A stretch of 64,000 nucleotides of DNA from Streptomyces sp. TLI_105 (lineage in GTDB: Bacteria > Actinomycetota > Actinomycetes > Streptomycetales > Streptomycetaceae). This document shows positions 43,620 through 52,655 of this stretch, one piece after another. A program made the position numbers and the translations under genes. The number at the start of each line of letters is the position of its first letter. The first letter of the stretch is position 1. Below the pieces are notes generated by a model that was not told the origin of the DNA, made no database searches, and saw only the letters and a list, made by a program, of their open reading frames with translations. The stretch lies in assembly GCF_900105415.1 (NCBI RefSeq), contig NZ_FNSM01000001.1:6163501-6227500 (forward strand). Direction: 5' to 3'.

Positions 43620-44633
43620 GTGGACGTTTCAATGACCCTGTGGGTACTGACCATTCTCGGTCTGTGTGCCCTCATCGGTGCCGACTTCTTCATCGGGCGC
43701 AAGCCCCATGACGTCTCGGTCAAGGAAGCCGGAATCTGGACCGTCGTCTGGATCGTGCTCGCCGCGCTCTTCGGGCTCGGCCTGCTGGTCTTCGGCAACA
43801 GCCAGGCGTCCGGCGAGTTCTTCGCGGGCTACATCACCGAGAAGTCGCTCAGCGTCGACAACCTCTTCGTCTTCGTCCTGATCATGGCGAAGTTCTCGGT
43901 CCCCTCGCATCTCCAGCAGCGGGTGCTGCTCGTGGGCGTGCTGATCGCCCTGGTGCTCCGCGCGATCTTCATCGCCGCCGGCGCCGCGATCATCGCGAGC
44001 TTCTCCTGGGTCTTCTACATCTTCGGCGCGTTCCTGATCTACACCGCCTGGAAGCTCATCCAGGAGGCGCGCTCCGACGAGGACGAGGAGGACTGGGAGG
44101 AGAACCGTCTCCTCAAGACCGTCGAGAAGAAGTTCGGCGTCGCCGACCGCTACCACGGCACCAAGCTCTTCATCCGCAACAACGGCAAGCGGGTGCTGAC
44201 GCCGCTGATGGTCGTCATGCTCGCCATCGGCACCACCGACATCCTCTTCGCCCTCGACTCCATCCCGGCGATCTTCGGCCTCACCCAGGACCCGTACATC
44301 GTCTTCACGGCCAATGCCTTCGCCCTCATGGGTCTGCGGCAGCTGTACTTCCTCATCGGCGGCCTGCTCAAGAAGCTGGTCCACCTGAGCTACGGCCTGT
44401 CGGTGATCCTCGGGTTCATCGGCGTCAAGCTCGTGCTGCACGCCCTGCACGAGTCCGGGGTGCACGTCCCCGAGATCTCCATCCCGTTCTCGCTCGCGGT
44501 CATCGGCGGTGTCCTGGTCGTCACCACCATCACCAGCCTGATCGCCTCCAGGAAGCAGGCCCGGCTCGCCGAGGCCGAGGCCGAGGCTCCGGCCGTCGCC
44601 GAGGACACCCCGAAGGACAGCGTCGAGGCCTGA
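43620..44633 (+). CDS. terC: TerC family integral membrane protein, putative Mn2+ exporter
   Basis: 337 residues from GTG 43620, just after GGAGG. Eight or nine membrane segments carry the TerC signatures EKSLSVDNLFVFVLI and ILFALDSIPAIFGLT, whose acidic residues are thought to bind metal. A charged cytoplasmic loop (EARSDEDEEDWEENRL, about 140-160) separates the halves. TerC/Alx-type proteins are now regarded as Mn2+ exporters, some loading metal onto secreted proteins. The upstream yybP-ykoY riboswitch supports a Mn2+ role over tellurite. The nearby TerD genes are probably a separate transcription unit. Confidence 0.93.
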   Translation: MDVSMTLWVLTILGLCALIGADFFIGRKPHDVSVKEAGIWTVVWIVLAALFGLGLLVFGNSQASGEFFAGYITEKSLSVDNLFVFVLIMAKFSVPSHLQQRVLLVGVLIALVLRAIFIAAGAAIIASFSWVFYIFGAFLIYTAWKLIQEARSDEDEEDWEENRLLKTVEKKFGVADRYHGTKLFIRNNGKRVLTPLMVVMLAIGTTDILFALDSIPAIFGLTQDPYIVFTANAFALMGLRQLYFLIGGLLKKLVHLSYGLSVILGFIGVKLVLHALHESGVHVPEISIPFSLAVIGGVLVVTTITSLIASRKQARLAEAEAEAPAVAEDTPKDSVEA

Positions 44634-44651
44634 CGCCCCTCCCGCACACAT

Positions 44652-44686
44652 CGACGGCCGACCGGGACCACCCCGGTCGGCCGTCG
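44652..44686. terminator. bidirectional terminator between terC and the MHS transporter
   Basis: A perfect 15-base-pair stem (44652-44666 with 44672-44686) around a 5-base loop, between convergent genes. Confidence 0.85.
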
Positions 44687-44709
44687 CCGTCTCGTACCGC
44701 CCGGACGGA

Positions 44710-46038
44710 TCAGACCGCTGCGGGCTCGGGCGCCGGACGACCGGCACGGCCCGGGAGGGTCTCCGGGAGGAGGGCGAAGCAGCCGAGGCTCAGGAGCGCG
44801 ACCAGCGTCAGGTACGCCGCGACGCCCCAGGGCGGGCCGGAGCCGCCGTCGGAGAGGGTGGTGGCGACGACGGGCGTCAGCGCGCCGCCCAGGACGCCGG
44901 CCAGGTTGTAGCCGACGGCCGCCCCCGTGCAGCGGACGCGGGGCTCGTACAGCTCCGGGAGGTACGCGGCGATCACCGCGAACATGGTGATGAAGGCCAG
45001 CAGCGAGCCCAGGAACCCGAGGAACATCAGCAGCGGCCGCGCCGTGTGCAGCAGCGCCACCATCGGGAACGTCCAGAGCGCCGAGGCCGCGCACCCCGCC
45101 AGACAGAGCGGCCGGCGGCCCCAGCGGTCGCCGAGCAGGGCCACGAACGGGGTGACCGCGCCCATGACCGCCACCGCCGCCATGACACAGCTCAGCATCA
45201 CCGTGCTGCTCACCCCCAGCCGCTCGGTGCCGTAGGCCAGCGCCCAGGTGGAGACCGTGTAGAAGACCGCGTACCCGACCGCGAGCGCCCCGGCCGTCAG
45301 CAGCACGAGTCGCCAGTGGTCGCGGACGACCTCCGCCAGCGGGGCGCCCGCGCGCCGCCCGGACGCGGACAGCTCCTCGAACTGCGGAGTCTCCGCGAGC
45401 GAGGAACGCAGCAGCAGGCCGCCGACCGCGAGCAGCCCCGCCGCCCAGAACGGCACCCGCCAGCCCCAGGCGCGGAACTCCACGTCGCTCAGCCCGGCGG
45501 TGAGCGCCAGCATCACCCCGTTCGCCAGGAGGAAGCCGATCGCCGGCCCGACCTGCGGGAAGCTCGACCACAGCGCGCGCCGGTGCTCGGGGGCGTGCTC
45601 TGCGGTGAGCAGGACCGCCCCGCCCCACTCGCCGCCCAGGCCGAGACCCTGCAGGAAGCGGAGGGCGAGCAGCAGCGCCGGGGCGGCGATGCCGAGCGTC
45701 GCGTACGTGGGGACGCAGCCGACCGCGACCGTGGCGCAGCCCGTCAGGAGCAGCGAGACGAAGAGGACCGGCCGCCGGCCGTACCGGTCGCCAACGTGCC
45801 CGAAGAGCACCGAGCCGAGGGGACGGGCGAGGAAACCGGCGGCGAAGGTGCCGAAGGCGGCGAGGGTCCCCGCCAGGGGAGAGAAGGTGGGGAAGAAGAG
45901 CGGCCCCAGGACGAGGGCGGCGGCGGTCCCGTAGACGAAGAAGTCGAAGAACTCGATGGCGGTGCCGACGAGCGAGGCGGCGGCGAGCCGGGCCATCGAG
46001 GGCGGCCGGGACGGCGACGGAGGGTGACTTTGGCGCAT
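44710..46038 (-). CDS. MFS transporter, metabolite:H+ symporter (MHS) family
   Basis: 442 residues, twelve membrane segments. The N terminus ASLVGTAIEFFDFFVYGTAAALVLGPLFFP and the loop GHVGDRYGRRPVL followed by RFLQGLGLGGEWGGAVLLTAEHAPEHRR are diagnostic of the MHS group (shikimate, citrate, proline/betaine and alpha-ketoglutarate symporters). Likely takes up an organic acid or osmolyte with protons; the substrate cannot be decided. The gene stands alone, converging on terC. Confidence 0.9.
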   Translation of the reverse strand: MRQSHPPSPSRPPSMARLAAASLVGTAIEFFDFFVYGTAAALVLGPLFFPTFSPLAGTLAAFGTFAAGFLARPLGSVLFGHVGDRYGRRPVLFVSLLLTGCATVAVGCVPTYATLGIAAPALLLALRFLQGLGLGGEWGGAVLLTAEHAPEHRRALWSSFPQVGPAIGFLLANGVMLALTAGLSDVEFRAWGWRVPFWAAGLLAVGGLLLRSSLAETPQFEELSASGRRAGAPLAEVVRDHWRLVLLTAGALAVGYAVFYTVSTWALAYGTERLGVSSTVMLSCVMAAVAVMGAVTPFVALLGDRWGRRPLCLAGCAASALWTFPMVALLHTARPLLMFLGFLGSLLAFITMFAVIAAYLPELYEPRVRCTGAAVGYNLAGVLGGALTPVVATTLSDGGSGPPWGVAAYLTLVALLSLGCFALLPETLPGRAGRPAPEPAAV

Positions 46039-46115
46039 GTCGCGCCAACTACCCCGCCACCGCCCCGGTTACGGGGGCGTACGGAGGTGCGCAGCTCGGA
46101 GGGAGCGCGCCGGTG

Positions 46116-46772
46116 TCACCAGCCGCGCCGACGCCACTCCGCGAGGTGCGGGCGCTCGTCACCGAGCGTGGTGTCCCGGCCGTGGCCGGGATAGACCCAG
46201 GACTCGTCGGGCAGGACCGCGAAGAGCTTGGTCTCCACGTCGTGGATCAGGCTCGCGAAGGCCTCCGGGTCCTTCCACGTGTTGCCCACGCCGCCCGGGA
46301 AGAGGCAGTCGCCGGTGAAGACGTGGGGGTGGCCGTGCGGGTCGTCGTAGACCAGGGCGATCGAGCCCGGCGTGTGCCCGACGAGGCGGCGCGCGGTCAG
46401 CTCGACCCGGCCCACCCGGATCGTGTCGCCGTCCTCGACGGGCACCTCGGTCGGGACGGGGATGCCCTCCACGTCGTACGCGCCCGCGTAGGTCCGGGCG
46501 CCGGTCGCGGCGACGACCTCTTCCAGGGCCTGCCAGTGGTCGCCATGCCGGTGGGTGGTGACGACGGCGGAGATGCCGTCGTCACCGATCAGCGTGAGCA
46601 GCGTCGAGGGCTCGTTGGCCGCGTCGATCAGCAGCTGCTCGCCGGTCGCCCGGCAGCGCAGCAGATACGCGTTGTTGTCCATCGGACCGACCGCGACCTT
46701 CGAGATCATCAGGTCCGTCAGCTCGTGCACGTCCGCCGCGCCGCCGACCTTCACCACTCCGCTGTACGTCAT
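46116..46772 (-). CDS. MBL-fold metallo-hydrolase (glyoxalase II-like)
   Basis: 218 residues from ATG 46772. Metal site THRHGDHW (His74, His76, Asp78, His79), then GHTPGSIALVYDD, FTGDCLFPGG and the final YPGHGRDTTLGDERPH provide the remaining His/Asp ligands. The overall layout is that of small glyoxalase II-like thioesterases; in mycothiol-using actinobacteria the substrate could be a mycothiol thioester. Neighbour to a mycothiol-dependent isomerase-type gene. The promoter upstream is PafBC-like and the mRNA should be leaderless. Confidence 0.88.
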   Translation of the reverse strand: MTYSGVVKVGGAADVHELTDLMISKVAVGPMDNNAYLLRCRATGEQLLIDAANEPSTLLTLIGDDGISAVVTTHRHGDHWQALEEVVAATGARTYAGAYDVEGIPVPTEVPVEDGDTIRVGRVELTARRLVGHTPGSIALVYDDPHGHPHVFTGDCLFPGGVGNTWKDPEAFASLIHDVETKLFAVLPDESWVYPGHGRDTTLGDERPHLAEWRRRGW

Positions 46773-46778
46773 GGCCTC

Positions 46779-46801
46779 AGACTAGCTCCGGCGACCGACA
46801 A
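46779..46801 (-). promoter_or_regulatory. DNA-damage (PafBC-type) promoter of the MBL hydrolase gene
   Basis: Minus strand: TTGTCGGTC (46801-46793), eight bases, TAGTCT (46784-46779), six bases, ATG at 46772. One mismatch (final base of the first half) to TTGTCRGTG-N8-TAnnnT. Confidence 0.65.
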
Positions 46802-46807
46802 CGGCGG

Positions 46808-46976
46808 CTAGGGCCTGTCTGACCATCCCCGCCGGGTCCGGCCCGCCCGGCACGCACGCTCGCCGCACGGCCGAAACGCCCAAGTAGCTCCGCTACAAGA
46901 GCGTCCCGGCCGCGCACCGATCGCACGCACCGAACGCCCCGGCCTGATCCGGCGGGGATGGTCAGACAGGCCCTAG
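46808..46976. mobile_element. MITE-like element, 169 bases with 28-base perfect terminal inverted repeats
   Basis: Arms 46808-46835 and 46949-46976 are perfect inverted copies starting CTAGGGCCTGTCTGACC. The terminal CTAG on both sides may be a duplicated target or part of the end. The 113-base interior has no reading frame of note but a small hairpin (GTAGC-TCC-GCTAC, 46884-46896). It is too short for a transposase and so must depend on one elsewhere. The right end supplies the TAG stop of the following gene (46973-46975 on the minus strand) and the left end abuts the MBL promoter. Confidence 0.8.
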
Positions 46977-47662
46977 AGCGGGGGGAGCTCCGGCAGGGGG
47001 CCGCCCTCGGTCTTCAGGGCGGAGCCGTCGCGGCGGCCGGCGAGCCAGCCGAGGAGCTCGGGGGAGGGGCCGCTCACGGTCACCCCGGCGCCCTCCGCGG
47101 AACCGGTGGTCCACGCGCCCGTGCCGTCCGTGGTCAGGACCCGGGTCGGCGGGACGGAGGCGTTGCCCGTGAACCGTTCCGTCAGGAAGTCGATCTCCCG
47201 CAGGACGAACTCCTCCGGCAGGTCCTCCAGCTCGTAGCCGACGCCCAGGTCGACGTGGTGCAGGGCCACCTCCACCCAGCGGCGGAAGGGGATCCGGGAG
47301 GCGCTGTCGGTGACCCCGTTGCGGAGCTCGACCGTGCGGCTCCAGTCGGCGGGCTCGGCGCCGACCTCCTGGAAGCGCTCGCCGGTCGCGCGCAGGTCGG
47401 CGAGCTGGGCGTCGAGGGGGCGGTCCGCGTCGCGCTCGATGTCGGCGTCGCGGGTCTCGGCGCTGGCGTACATCGGCCGGCCCCGGAGAACGTTCACCAG
47501 GGCGTCGGCGTTGCGGGAGATGTGGGCGAGGACGTGGCCGCGGGTCCAGCCGGGAAGCCGTGACGGCTCGGCGACGGCCGCGTTGTCCCAGGAGGCGGCG
47601 TCGTTCAGCAGCCGCTCGGTCGCTTCTCGTACGGAAGCGAGGTCGCGCTCGTGGTCGATCAT
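46973..47662 (-). CDS. maleylpyruvate isomerase family (mycothiol-dependent, DinB-like) protein
   Basis: 229 residues from ATG 47662; TAGGGT ends seven bases before it, suggesting a leaderless mRNA. The N-terminal four-helix DinB/MDMPI domain has DNAAVAEPSRLPGWTRGHVLAHISRNADALVN (His of the metal site) and RRWVEVALHHVDLGVGYELED (second His and Asp). The C-terminal SCP2-like part contains GPSPELLGWLAGR. Family members are mycothiol-dependent isomerases or transferases; the true substrate is unknown. The stop codon lies inside the end of the MITE-like element. Confidence 0.85.
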   Translation of the reverse strand: MIDHERDLASVREATERLLNDAASWDNAAVAEPSRLPGWTRGHVLAHISRNADALVNVLRGRPMYASAETRDADIERDADRPLDAQLADLRATGERFQEVGAEPADWSRTVELRNGVTDSASRIPFRRWVEVALHHVDLGVGYELEDLPEEFVLREIDFLTERFTGNASVPPTRVLTTDGTGAWTTGSAEGAGVTVSGPSPELLGWLAGRRDGSALKTEGGPLPELPPL

Positions 47663-47780
47663 GGCCCGCACCCTAGGGGGTGTCGTGCCGGTCGGGCCAG
47701 ATCCGATCCTGTCGGACCGGCGGAGGCGCCCCGTGCGCCGCCACTCGTTCGGGTGAAGCGGTCTCCACGCGGCCGGAAAT

Positions 47781-47799
47781 CGAATGTGCGTGCTATAGG
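47781..47799 (+). promoter_or_regulatory. uvrA upstream region: degenerate SOS box overlapping a -10
   Basis: CGAATGTGCGTGCT (47781-47794) matches 9 of 12 fixed positions of the Gram-positive LexA box CGAACRNNYGTTCG and overlaps TATAGG (47794-47799). It lies about 80 bases before the uvrA start. Suggestive only. Confidence 0.35.
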
Positions 47800-47877
47800 C
47801 TCGATGGAAGCATCCGGCATCCTTGGTTGTTGGGTGTGTCAGGCACATCCGCTCTCTCAAGAAAGGTGCGGACCGGC

Positions 47878-50865
47878 GTGGCCGACCGTCTCATCGTCCG
47901 TGGCGCTCGCGAGCACAACCTCAAGAACGTCTCGCTCGACCTCCCGCGTGACTCCCTCATCGTCTTCACCGGGCTCTCGGGGTCGGGCAAGTCCTCCCTC
48001 GCGTTCGACACGATCTTCGCCGAGGGGCAGCGCCGGTACGTCGAGTCGCTCTCCTCGTACGCCCGGCAGTTCCTCGGCCAGATGGACAAGCCGGACGTCG
48101 ACTTCATCGAAGGTCTCTCGCCCGCCGTCTCCATCGACCAGAAGTCGACCTCGCGCAACCCGCGCTCGACGGTCGGCACCATCACGGAGGTCTACGACTA
48201 CCTCCGTCTGCTCTTCGCCCGCATCGGCAAGCCGCACTGTCCCGAGTGCCGCCGGCCCATCTCCCGCCAGTCGCCGCAGGCCATCGTCGACAAGGTCCTG
48301 GAGCTCCCCGAGGGCAGCCGCTTCCAGGTGCTCTCCCCGCTCGTGCGCGAGCGCAAGGGCGAGTTCGTCGACCTCTTCGCCGACCTCCAGACCAAGGGCT
48401 ACAGCCGCGCCCGCGTCGACGGCGTGACCGTGCAGCTCACCGAGCCGCCGACGCTGAAGAAGCAGGAGAAGCACACGATCGAGGTGGTCGTCGACCGCCT
48501 CACCGTCAAGGACAGCGCCAAGCGCCGGCTCACCGACTCCGTCGAGACCGCCCTCGGACTCTCCGGCGGCATGGTCGTGCTCGACTTCGTCGACCTCCCC
48601 GAGGACGACCCCGAGCGCGAGAAGATGTACTCGGAGCACCTCTACTGCCCGTACGACGACCTCTCCTTCGAGGAGCTGGAGCCGCGCTCCTTCTCCTTCA
48701 ACTCGCCCTTCGGCGCCTGCCCCGACTGCACCGGCATCGGCACCCGCATGGAGGTCGACCCCGAGCTGGTCGTCCCCGACGAGGAGAAGTCCCTCGACGA
48801 GGGCGCCATCCACCCCTGGTCGCACGGCCACACCAAGGAGTACTTCGGCCGGATGATCGACGGGCTCTCGCAGGCCCTCGGCTTCCGCACCGACATCCCG
48901 TACGCCGGGCTCCCGCAGCGGGCCAAGAAGGCCCTCATGCACGGCCACAAGACCCAGATCGAGGTCCGCTACCGCAACCGGTACGGGCGCGAGCGCGCCT
49001 GGACCACCCCCGCCTTCGAGGGCGCCGTCTCCTTCGTCAAGCGGCGGCACAGCGAGGCCGAGAGCGACTCCAGCCGCGAGCGCTTCGAGGGCTACATGCG
49101 CGAGGTGCCCTGCCCCACCTGTGAGGGCACCCGCCTCAAGCCGATCGTCCTCGCGGTCACGGTCATGGACAGGTCCATCGCCGAGGTCGCCGCGATGTCC
49201 ATCAGCGACTGCGCCGAGTTCCTCTCCCGGCTCACGCTCAACGCCCGCGACAAGAAGATCGCCGAGCGGGTCCTCAAGGAGGTCAACGAGCGGCTGCGCT
49301 TCCTCGTCGACGTCGGCCTCGACTACCTCTCGCTCAACCGGGCGGCGGGCACGCTCTCCGGCGGAGAGGCCCAGCGCATCCGGCTCGCCACCCAGATCGG
49401 TTCCGGCCTGGTCGGCGTGCTCTACGTGCTCGACGAGCCGTCCATCGGCCTCCACCAGCGCGACAACCACCGGCTCATCGAGACCCTGGTCCGGCTCCGG
49501 GACATGGGCAACACGCTCATCGTCGTCGAGCACGACGAGGACACCATCAAGGTCGCCGACTGGGTCGTCGACATCGGCCCCGGCGCCGGCGAGCACGGCG
49601 GCAAGGTCGTCCACTCCGGCTCCCTGAAGGAGCTCCTCGCCAACGAGGAGTCGATGACCGGGCAGTACCTGTCCGGCCGCAGGGCGATCGCCACCCCGGA
49701 CGTCCGCCGCCCGGTGGACCCCGGACGGCGGCTCACCGTGCACGGCGCCCGCGAGAACAACCTGCGGGACATCGACGTCTCCTTCCCGCTGGGCGTCCTC
49801 ACCGCCGTCACCGGCGTCTCGGGATCCGGCAAGTCGACCCTGGTCAACGACATCCTCTACACCCACCTGGCGCGCGAGCTGAACGGCGCCAAGTCGGTGC
49901 CCGGACGGCACACGCGCGTGGACGGCGACGACCTCGTCGACAAGGTCGTGCACGTCGACCAGTCGCCGATCGGCCGCACCCCGCGGTCGAACCCGGCGAC
50001 GTACACCGGCGTCTTCGACCACGTCCGCAAGCTCTTCGCCGAGACGATGGAGGCCAAGGTCCGGGGCTACCTGCCCGGCCGCTTCTCCTTCAACGTCAAG
50101 GGCGGCCGCTGCGAGAACTGCTCCGGCGACGGCACGATCAAGATCGAGATGAACTTCCTCCCGGACGTCTACGTCCCGTGCGAGGTCTGCCACGGCGACC
50201 GGTACAACCGGGAGACCCTGGAGGTCCACTACAAGGGCAAGTCCATCGCCGAGGTCCTGAACATGCCGATCGAGGAGGCCCTGGACTTCTTCGAGGCCGT
50301 CCCGACCATCGCGCGCCACCTGCGCACGCTCAACGAGGTCGGCCTCGGGTACGTCCGCCTCGGCCAGTCGGCGCCGACGCTCTCCGGTGGCGAGGCGCAG
50401 CGCGTCAAGCTCGCCTCCGAGCTCCAGAAGCGCTCGACGGGCCGCACGGTGTACGTGCTCGACGAGCCGACCACCGGCCTCCACTTCGAGGACATCTCGA
50501 AGCTGATCAAGGTCCTGTCCGGCCTGGTCGACAAGGGCAACTCGGTGATCGTCATCGAGCACAACCTCGATGTCATCAAGACCGCCGACTGGGTCATCGA
50601 CATGGGCCCCGAGGGCGGCAGCGGCGGCGGTCTGGTGATCGCCGAGGGCACGCCGGAGGAGGTCGCCTCGGTCCCCGAGAGCCACACCGGCAAGTTCCTC
50701 CGCGAGATCCTCGGCGCCGACCGGATCAGCGACGCCGGCGGGAAGATCCCGGCGGCCCGCGGGGCGAAGAAGACGGCGGCGAAGAAGGCCCCCGCGAAGA
50801 AGGTGGCGGCTCCCGCGAAGAAGGCGGCCGCCAAGAAGGCGACGGCCCGCACCCGCAAGGCGTGA
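47878..50865 (+). CDS. uvrA: excinuclease ABC subunit A
   Basis: 995 residues from GTG 47878. UvrA dimers find DNA damage and load UvrB. Two ABC ATPase modules are present: Walker [13 protein letters not shown] and [12 protein letters not shown], signatures [12 protein letters not shown] and [12 protein letters not shown], Walker [12 protein letters not shown] and [11 protein letters not shown]. Zinc modules show [17 protein letters not shown] and CENCSGDG...CEVC. The last 35 residues are a Lys/Ala-rich tail ([19 protein letters not shown]) that resembles actinobacterial histone-like tails and probably adds DNA affinity. Unlike uvrB and uvrC, I find no good PafBC-type promoter. Confidence 0.97.
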   Translation: MADRLIVRGAREHNLKNVSLDLPRDSLIVFTGLSGSGKSSLAFDTIFAEGQRRYVESLSSYARQFLGQMDKPDVDFIEGLSPAVSIDQKSTSRNPRSTVGTITEVYDYLRLLFARIGKPHCPECRRPISRQSPQAIVDKVLELPEGSRFQVLSPLVRERKGEFVDLFADLQTKGYSRARVDGVTVQLTEPPTLKKQEKHTIEVVVDRLTVKDSAKRRLTDSVETALGLSGGMVVLDFVDLPEDDPEREKMYSEHLYCPYDDLSFEELEPRSFSFNSPFGACPDCTGIGTRMEVDPELVVPDEEKSLDEGAIHPWSHGHTKEYFGRMIDGLSQALGFRTDIPYAGLPQRAKKALMHGHKTQIEVRYRNRYGRERAWTTPAFEGAVSFVKRRHSEAESDSSRERFEGYMREVPCPTCEGTRLKPIVLAVTVMDRSIAEVAAMSISDCAEFLSRLTLNARDKKIAERVLKEVNERLRFLVDVGLDYLSLNRAAGTLSGGEAQRIRLATQIGSGLVGVLYVLDEPSIGLHQRDNHRLIETLVRLRDMGNTLIVVEHDEDTIKVADWVVDIGPGAGEHGGKVVHSGSLKELLANEESMTGQYLSGRRAIATPDVRRPVDPGRRLTVHGARENNLRDIDVSFPLGVLTAVTGVSGSGKSTLVNDILYTHLARELNGAKSVPGRHTRVDGDDLVDKVVHVDQSPIGRTPRSNPATYTGVFDHVRKLFAETMEAKVRGYLPGRFSFNVKGGRCENCSGDGTIKIEMNFLPDVYVPCEVCHGDRYNRETLEVHYKGKSIAEVLNMPIEEALDFFEAVPTIARHLRTLNEVGLGYVRLGQSAPTLSGGEAQRVKLASELQKRSTGRTVYVLDEPTTGLHFEDISKLIKVLSGLVDKGNSVIVIEHNLDVIKTADWVIDMGPEGGSGGGLVIAEGTPEEVASVPESHTGKFLREILGADRISDAGGKIPAARGAKKTAAKKAPAKKVAAPAKKAAAKKATARTRKA

Positions 50866-50884
50866 CGGCCGACCGGGCGTGACA

Positions 50885-50918
50885 GGGAGGCGGGACCCCG
50901 GCCGGGGTCCCGCCTCCC
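50885..50918 (+). terminator. uvrA terminator, 34-base perfect palindrome
   Basis: GGGAGGCGGGACCCCGG (50885-50901) is followed at once by its exact complement (50902-50918). It begins 20 bases after the uvrA stop. Confidence 0.8.
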
Positions 50919-51011
50919 TCGTCGGGTCCGGGGCCCTGCCTCCCTCGTCGGGTCCGGGGCCCTGCCTCCCTCGTCGGGTCCGGGGCCCTGCCTCCCTCGT
51001 CGGGTCCGGGG
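50912..51011 (+). repeat. 26-base tandem repeat, about 3.8 copies
   Basis: Units at 50912, 50938, 50964 and 50990 (last one diverging) read GCCTCCCTCGTCGGGTCCGG followed by GGCCCT. The first unit begins inside the right arm of the uvrA terminator, which looks like a diverged copy of the unit. Confidence 0.9.
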
Positions 51012-51130
51012 GCCGCCTCCCGGTGCCAGGCCCGCCGCCAGGCCCCGGCGTCGGGCCCCGGAAGGCCGCCGGTATCGTCGGTTCGGTCACCCCTGGGGTG
51101 TCTTGTCCCCGATCTCACCGTGGAGCGCTC

Positions 51131-51565
51131 ATGTCCGGCCAGTCCAGCCGCCGCACCGTACTGAAAGGCGCGGCCCTCGCCGGAGCTGCCGGGCTGGGAG
51201 TCGCCGCCTGCTCCACCGACTCCAAGCTCGGCCACGCCCAGGTCCCGACCCCGACCGCACCGGTCCCGCTCGGCGCCCCGGACGAGGTCCCGGTCGGCGG
51301 TTCCAAGCTCTACCGCGAGCAGCGGCTCGTCGTGAGCTGCCCGGCCAAGGGCCGGTACAAGGCCTTCAGCGCCCAGTGCACCCACGCCGGCTGCGTCCTC
51401 GACAAGGTCGAGGAGAACGAGGGCAACTGCCCCTGCCACGGCAGCCGCTTCGACGTCACGACCGGCAAGGCGATACAGGGCCCCGCCACCGTCCCGCTCC
51501 CCGAGGTCCCGATCCGCGTCGAGAACGGCAAACTGGTGGCCGGTCCCGAGGCGCCCCAGGCCTGA
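51131..51565 (+). CDS. Rieske (2Fe-2S) protein, Tat-exported lipoprotein
   Basis: 144 residues. The N terminus SRRTVLKG is a twin-arginine signal and VAAC (Cys27) a lipobox, so the protein should be folded with its cluster, exported by Tat and lipid-anchored. The cluster motifs are CTHAGC (83-88: Cys83, His85) and CPCHGSRF (100-107: Cys100, His103), with Cys88 and Cys102 as the expected disulfide. Small stand-alone Rieske proteins like this are common in Streptomyces, with no known partner. No redox partner gene is adjacent. Confidence 0.93.
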   Translation: MSGQSSRRTVLKGAALAGAAGLGVAACSTDSKLGHAQVPTPTAPVPLGAPDEVPVGGSKLYREQRLVVSCPAKGRYKAFSAQCTHAGCVLDKVEENEGNCPCHGSRFDVTTGKAIQGPATVPLPEVPIRVENGKLVAGPEAPQA

Positions 51566-51586
51566 GCGGTCCGGAACCCCACCGCC

Positions 51587-52516
51587 TCACGCCCAGTCCC
51601 AGTCGATCCCCAGGATTCCCGGGCGCACCCCCTGCTCCACGAGGTGCACCGTGCGGTGCCGGCCGCTCAGGGTCAGCTCCGCACGGCCGCCGCGCGGCGC
51701 ACCCGCCGAGGACTGCGTGAACCTCCGGCACCGCACCGGAAGCGCCGCCTCGTCGAAGCGGACCTGGAGCGCGTACTGCCCGCCCGCGAAGCTGAAGCCG
51801 CGCACGTACTCCCCGCTCGGCCCCGCCGTACCGTCCTCGAAGCCGTACGAGAACAGATACGTGTCCCCGGCCCGCAGCCGCACGTCGAAGAGCAGCTCCG
51901 CGACCACCACGCCCGTGCCGGCGTGCCACCGCACCCGCCCCGTCCGGCAGTTCTCCACCGCCCGCACCACCACCCGGGACGGGTCGCAGCCGGGGTCGCC
52001 GTGGTGGATGGCGAGGTAGCGGTCCACGCCGTCCCGGTGCGCCCGCACCACGTGCTGCGACTCGCGCCCCACCAGCTCCCGCCCCGCCCCGATCCGTACC
52101 CGCTCGTGGTGCCCCACCGTGTGCAGCCCGCCGTCCGTCGGGGACTCCAGGTCAGCGAGCAGCTCCTCGACCGAGCCCGAGGCCTCCACCAGCGAGCGGT
52201 ACGAGCGGGCCGCCGGGCGCTCCACCTCGGAGCGGGCGGCCGCGTCCTCCGTCAGGAGCCGCAGCAGCGAGTTCCCGGGCAGCCGGAGGACCTCCTCCAG
52301 GGCCCGGACGGCCTTCAGGGACTCCGGCCGCTGCGGGCGACGGGCGCCCTGCTGCCAGTAGCTCAGGCTCGTCACCCCGACCTTGACGCCCCGGTGCGCG
52401 AGATGGTGCTGGACCCGCTGGAGCGGTAGCCCGCGCACGGCCAGCGCGGTGCGCAGCGCCAGATGGAAGGGACCGGTGTGCAGCAGCTGCACCAGATCCG
52501 CCTCGGTGGGGCTCAC
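51587..52516 (-). CDS. helix-turn-helix (XRE-like) regulator with large C-terminal domain
   Basis: 309 residues from GTG 52516 with GAGGAG upstream; an in-frame GTG eight codons earlier is less likely. The N-terminal 75 residues resemble an XRE HTH: LRTALAVRGLPLQRVQHHLAHRG, VGVTSLSYWQQGARRP. The rest is beta-rich without enzyme motifs (SQHVVRAHRDGVDRYLAIHHGD, AGDTYLFSYGFEDG) and may sense a ligand. A Streptomyces-specific type; target unknown. It is divergent from the papain-like protease gene, which is a candidate target. Confidence 0.8.
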   Translation of the reverse strand: MSPTEADLVQLLHTGPFHLALRTALAVRGLPLQRVQHHLAHRGVKVGVTSLSYWQQGARRPQRPESLKAVRALEEVLRLPGNSLLRLLTEDAAARSEVERPAARSYRSLVEASGSVEELLADLESPTDGGLHTVGHHERVRIGAGRELVGRESQHVVRAHRDGVDRYLAIHHGDPGCDPSRVVVRAVENCRTGRVRWHAGTGVVVAELLFDVRLRAGDTYLFSYGFEDGTAGPSGEYVRGFSFAGGQYALQVRFDEAALPVRCRRFTQSSAGAPRGGRAELTLSGRHRTVHLVEQGVRPGILGIDWDWA

Positions 52517-52655
52517 GAGGACTCCTCGGTGAACATTCACGACGGGGGCACGGACCGTCGCGCCGCGAGGGGCGGGCGGGCAGGTGGGCCGGGGGTTTTC
52601 GTTCACACCCGGGTCACACCGTTCACGGTCCGATGTCACCCCGCATTGAAGCGTG

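Noticed and set aside
47836..47857. A PafBC-type promoter for uvrA at TGTGTCAGG
   Set aside because: With the fixed 8-base spacer the second half reads CTCTCT rather than TAnnnT.
50912..51011. CRISPR array
   Set aside because: The 26-base units are directly tandem without spacers and there are no cas genes.
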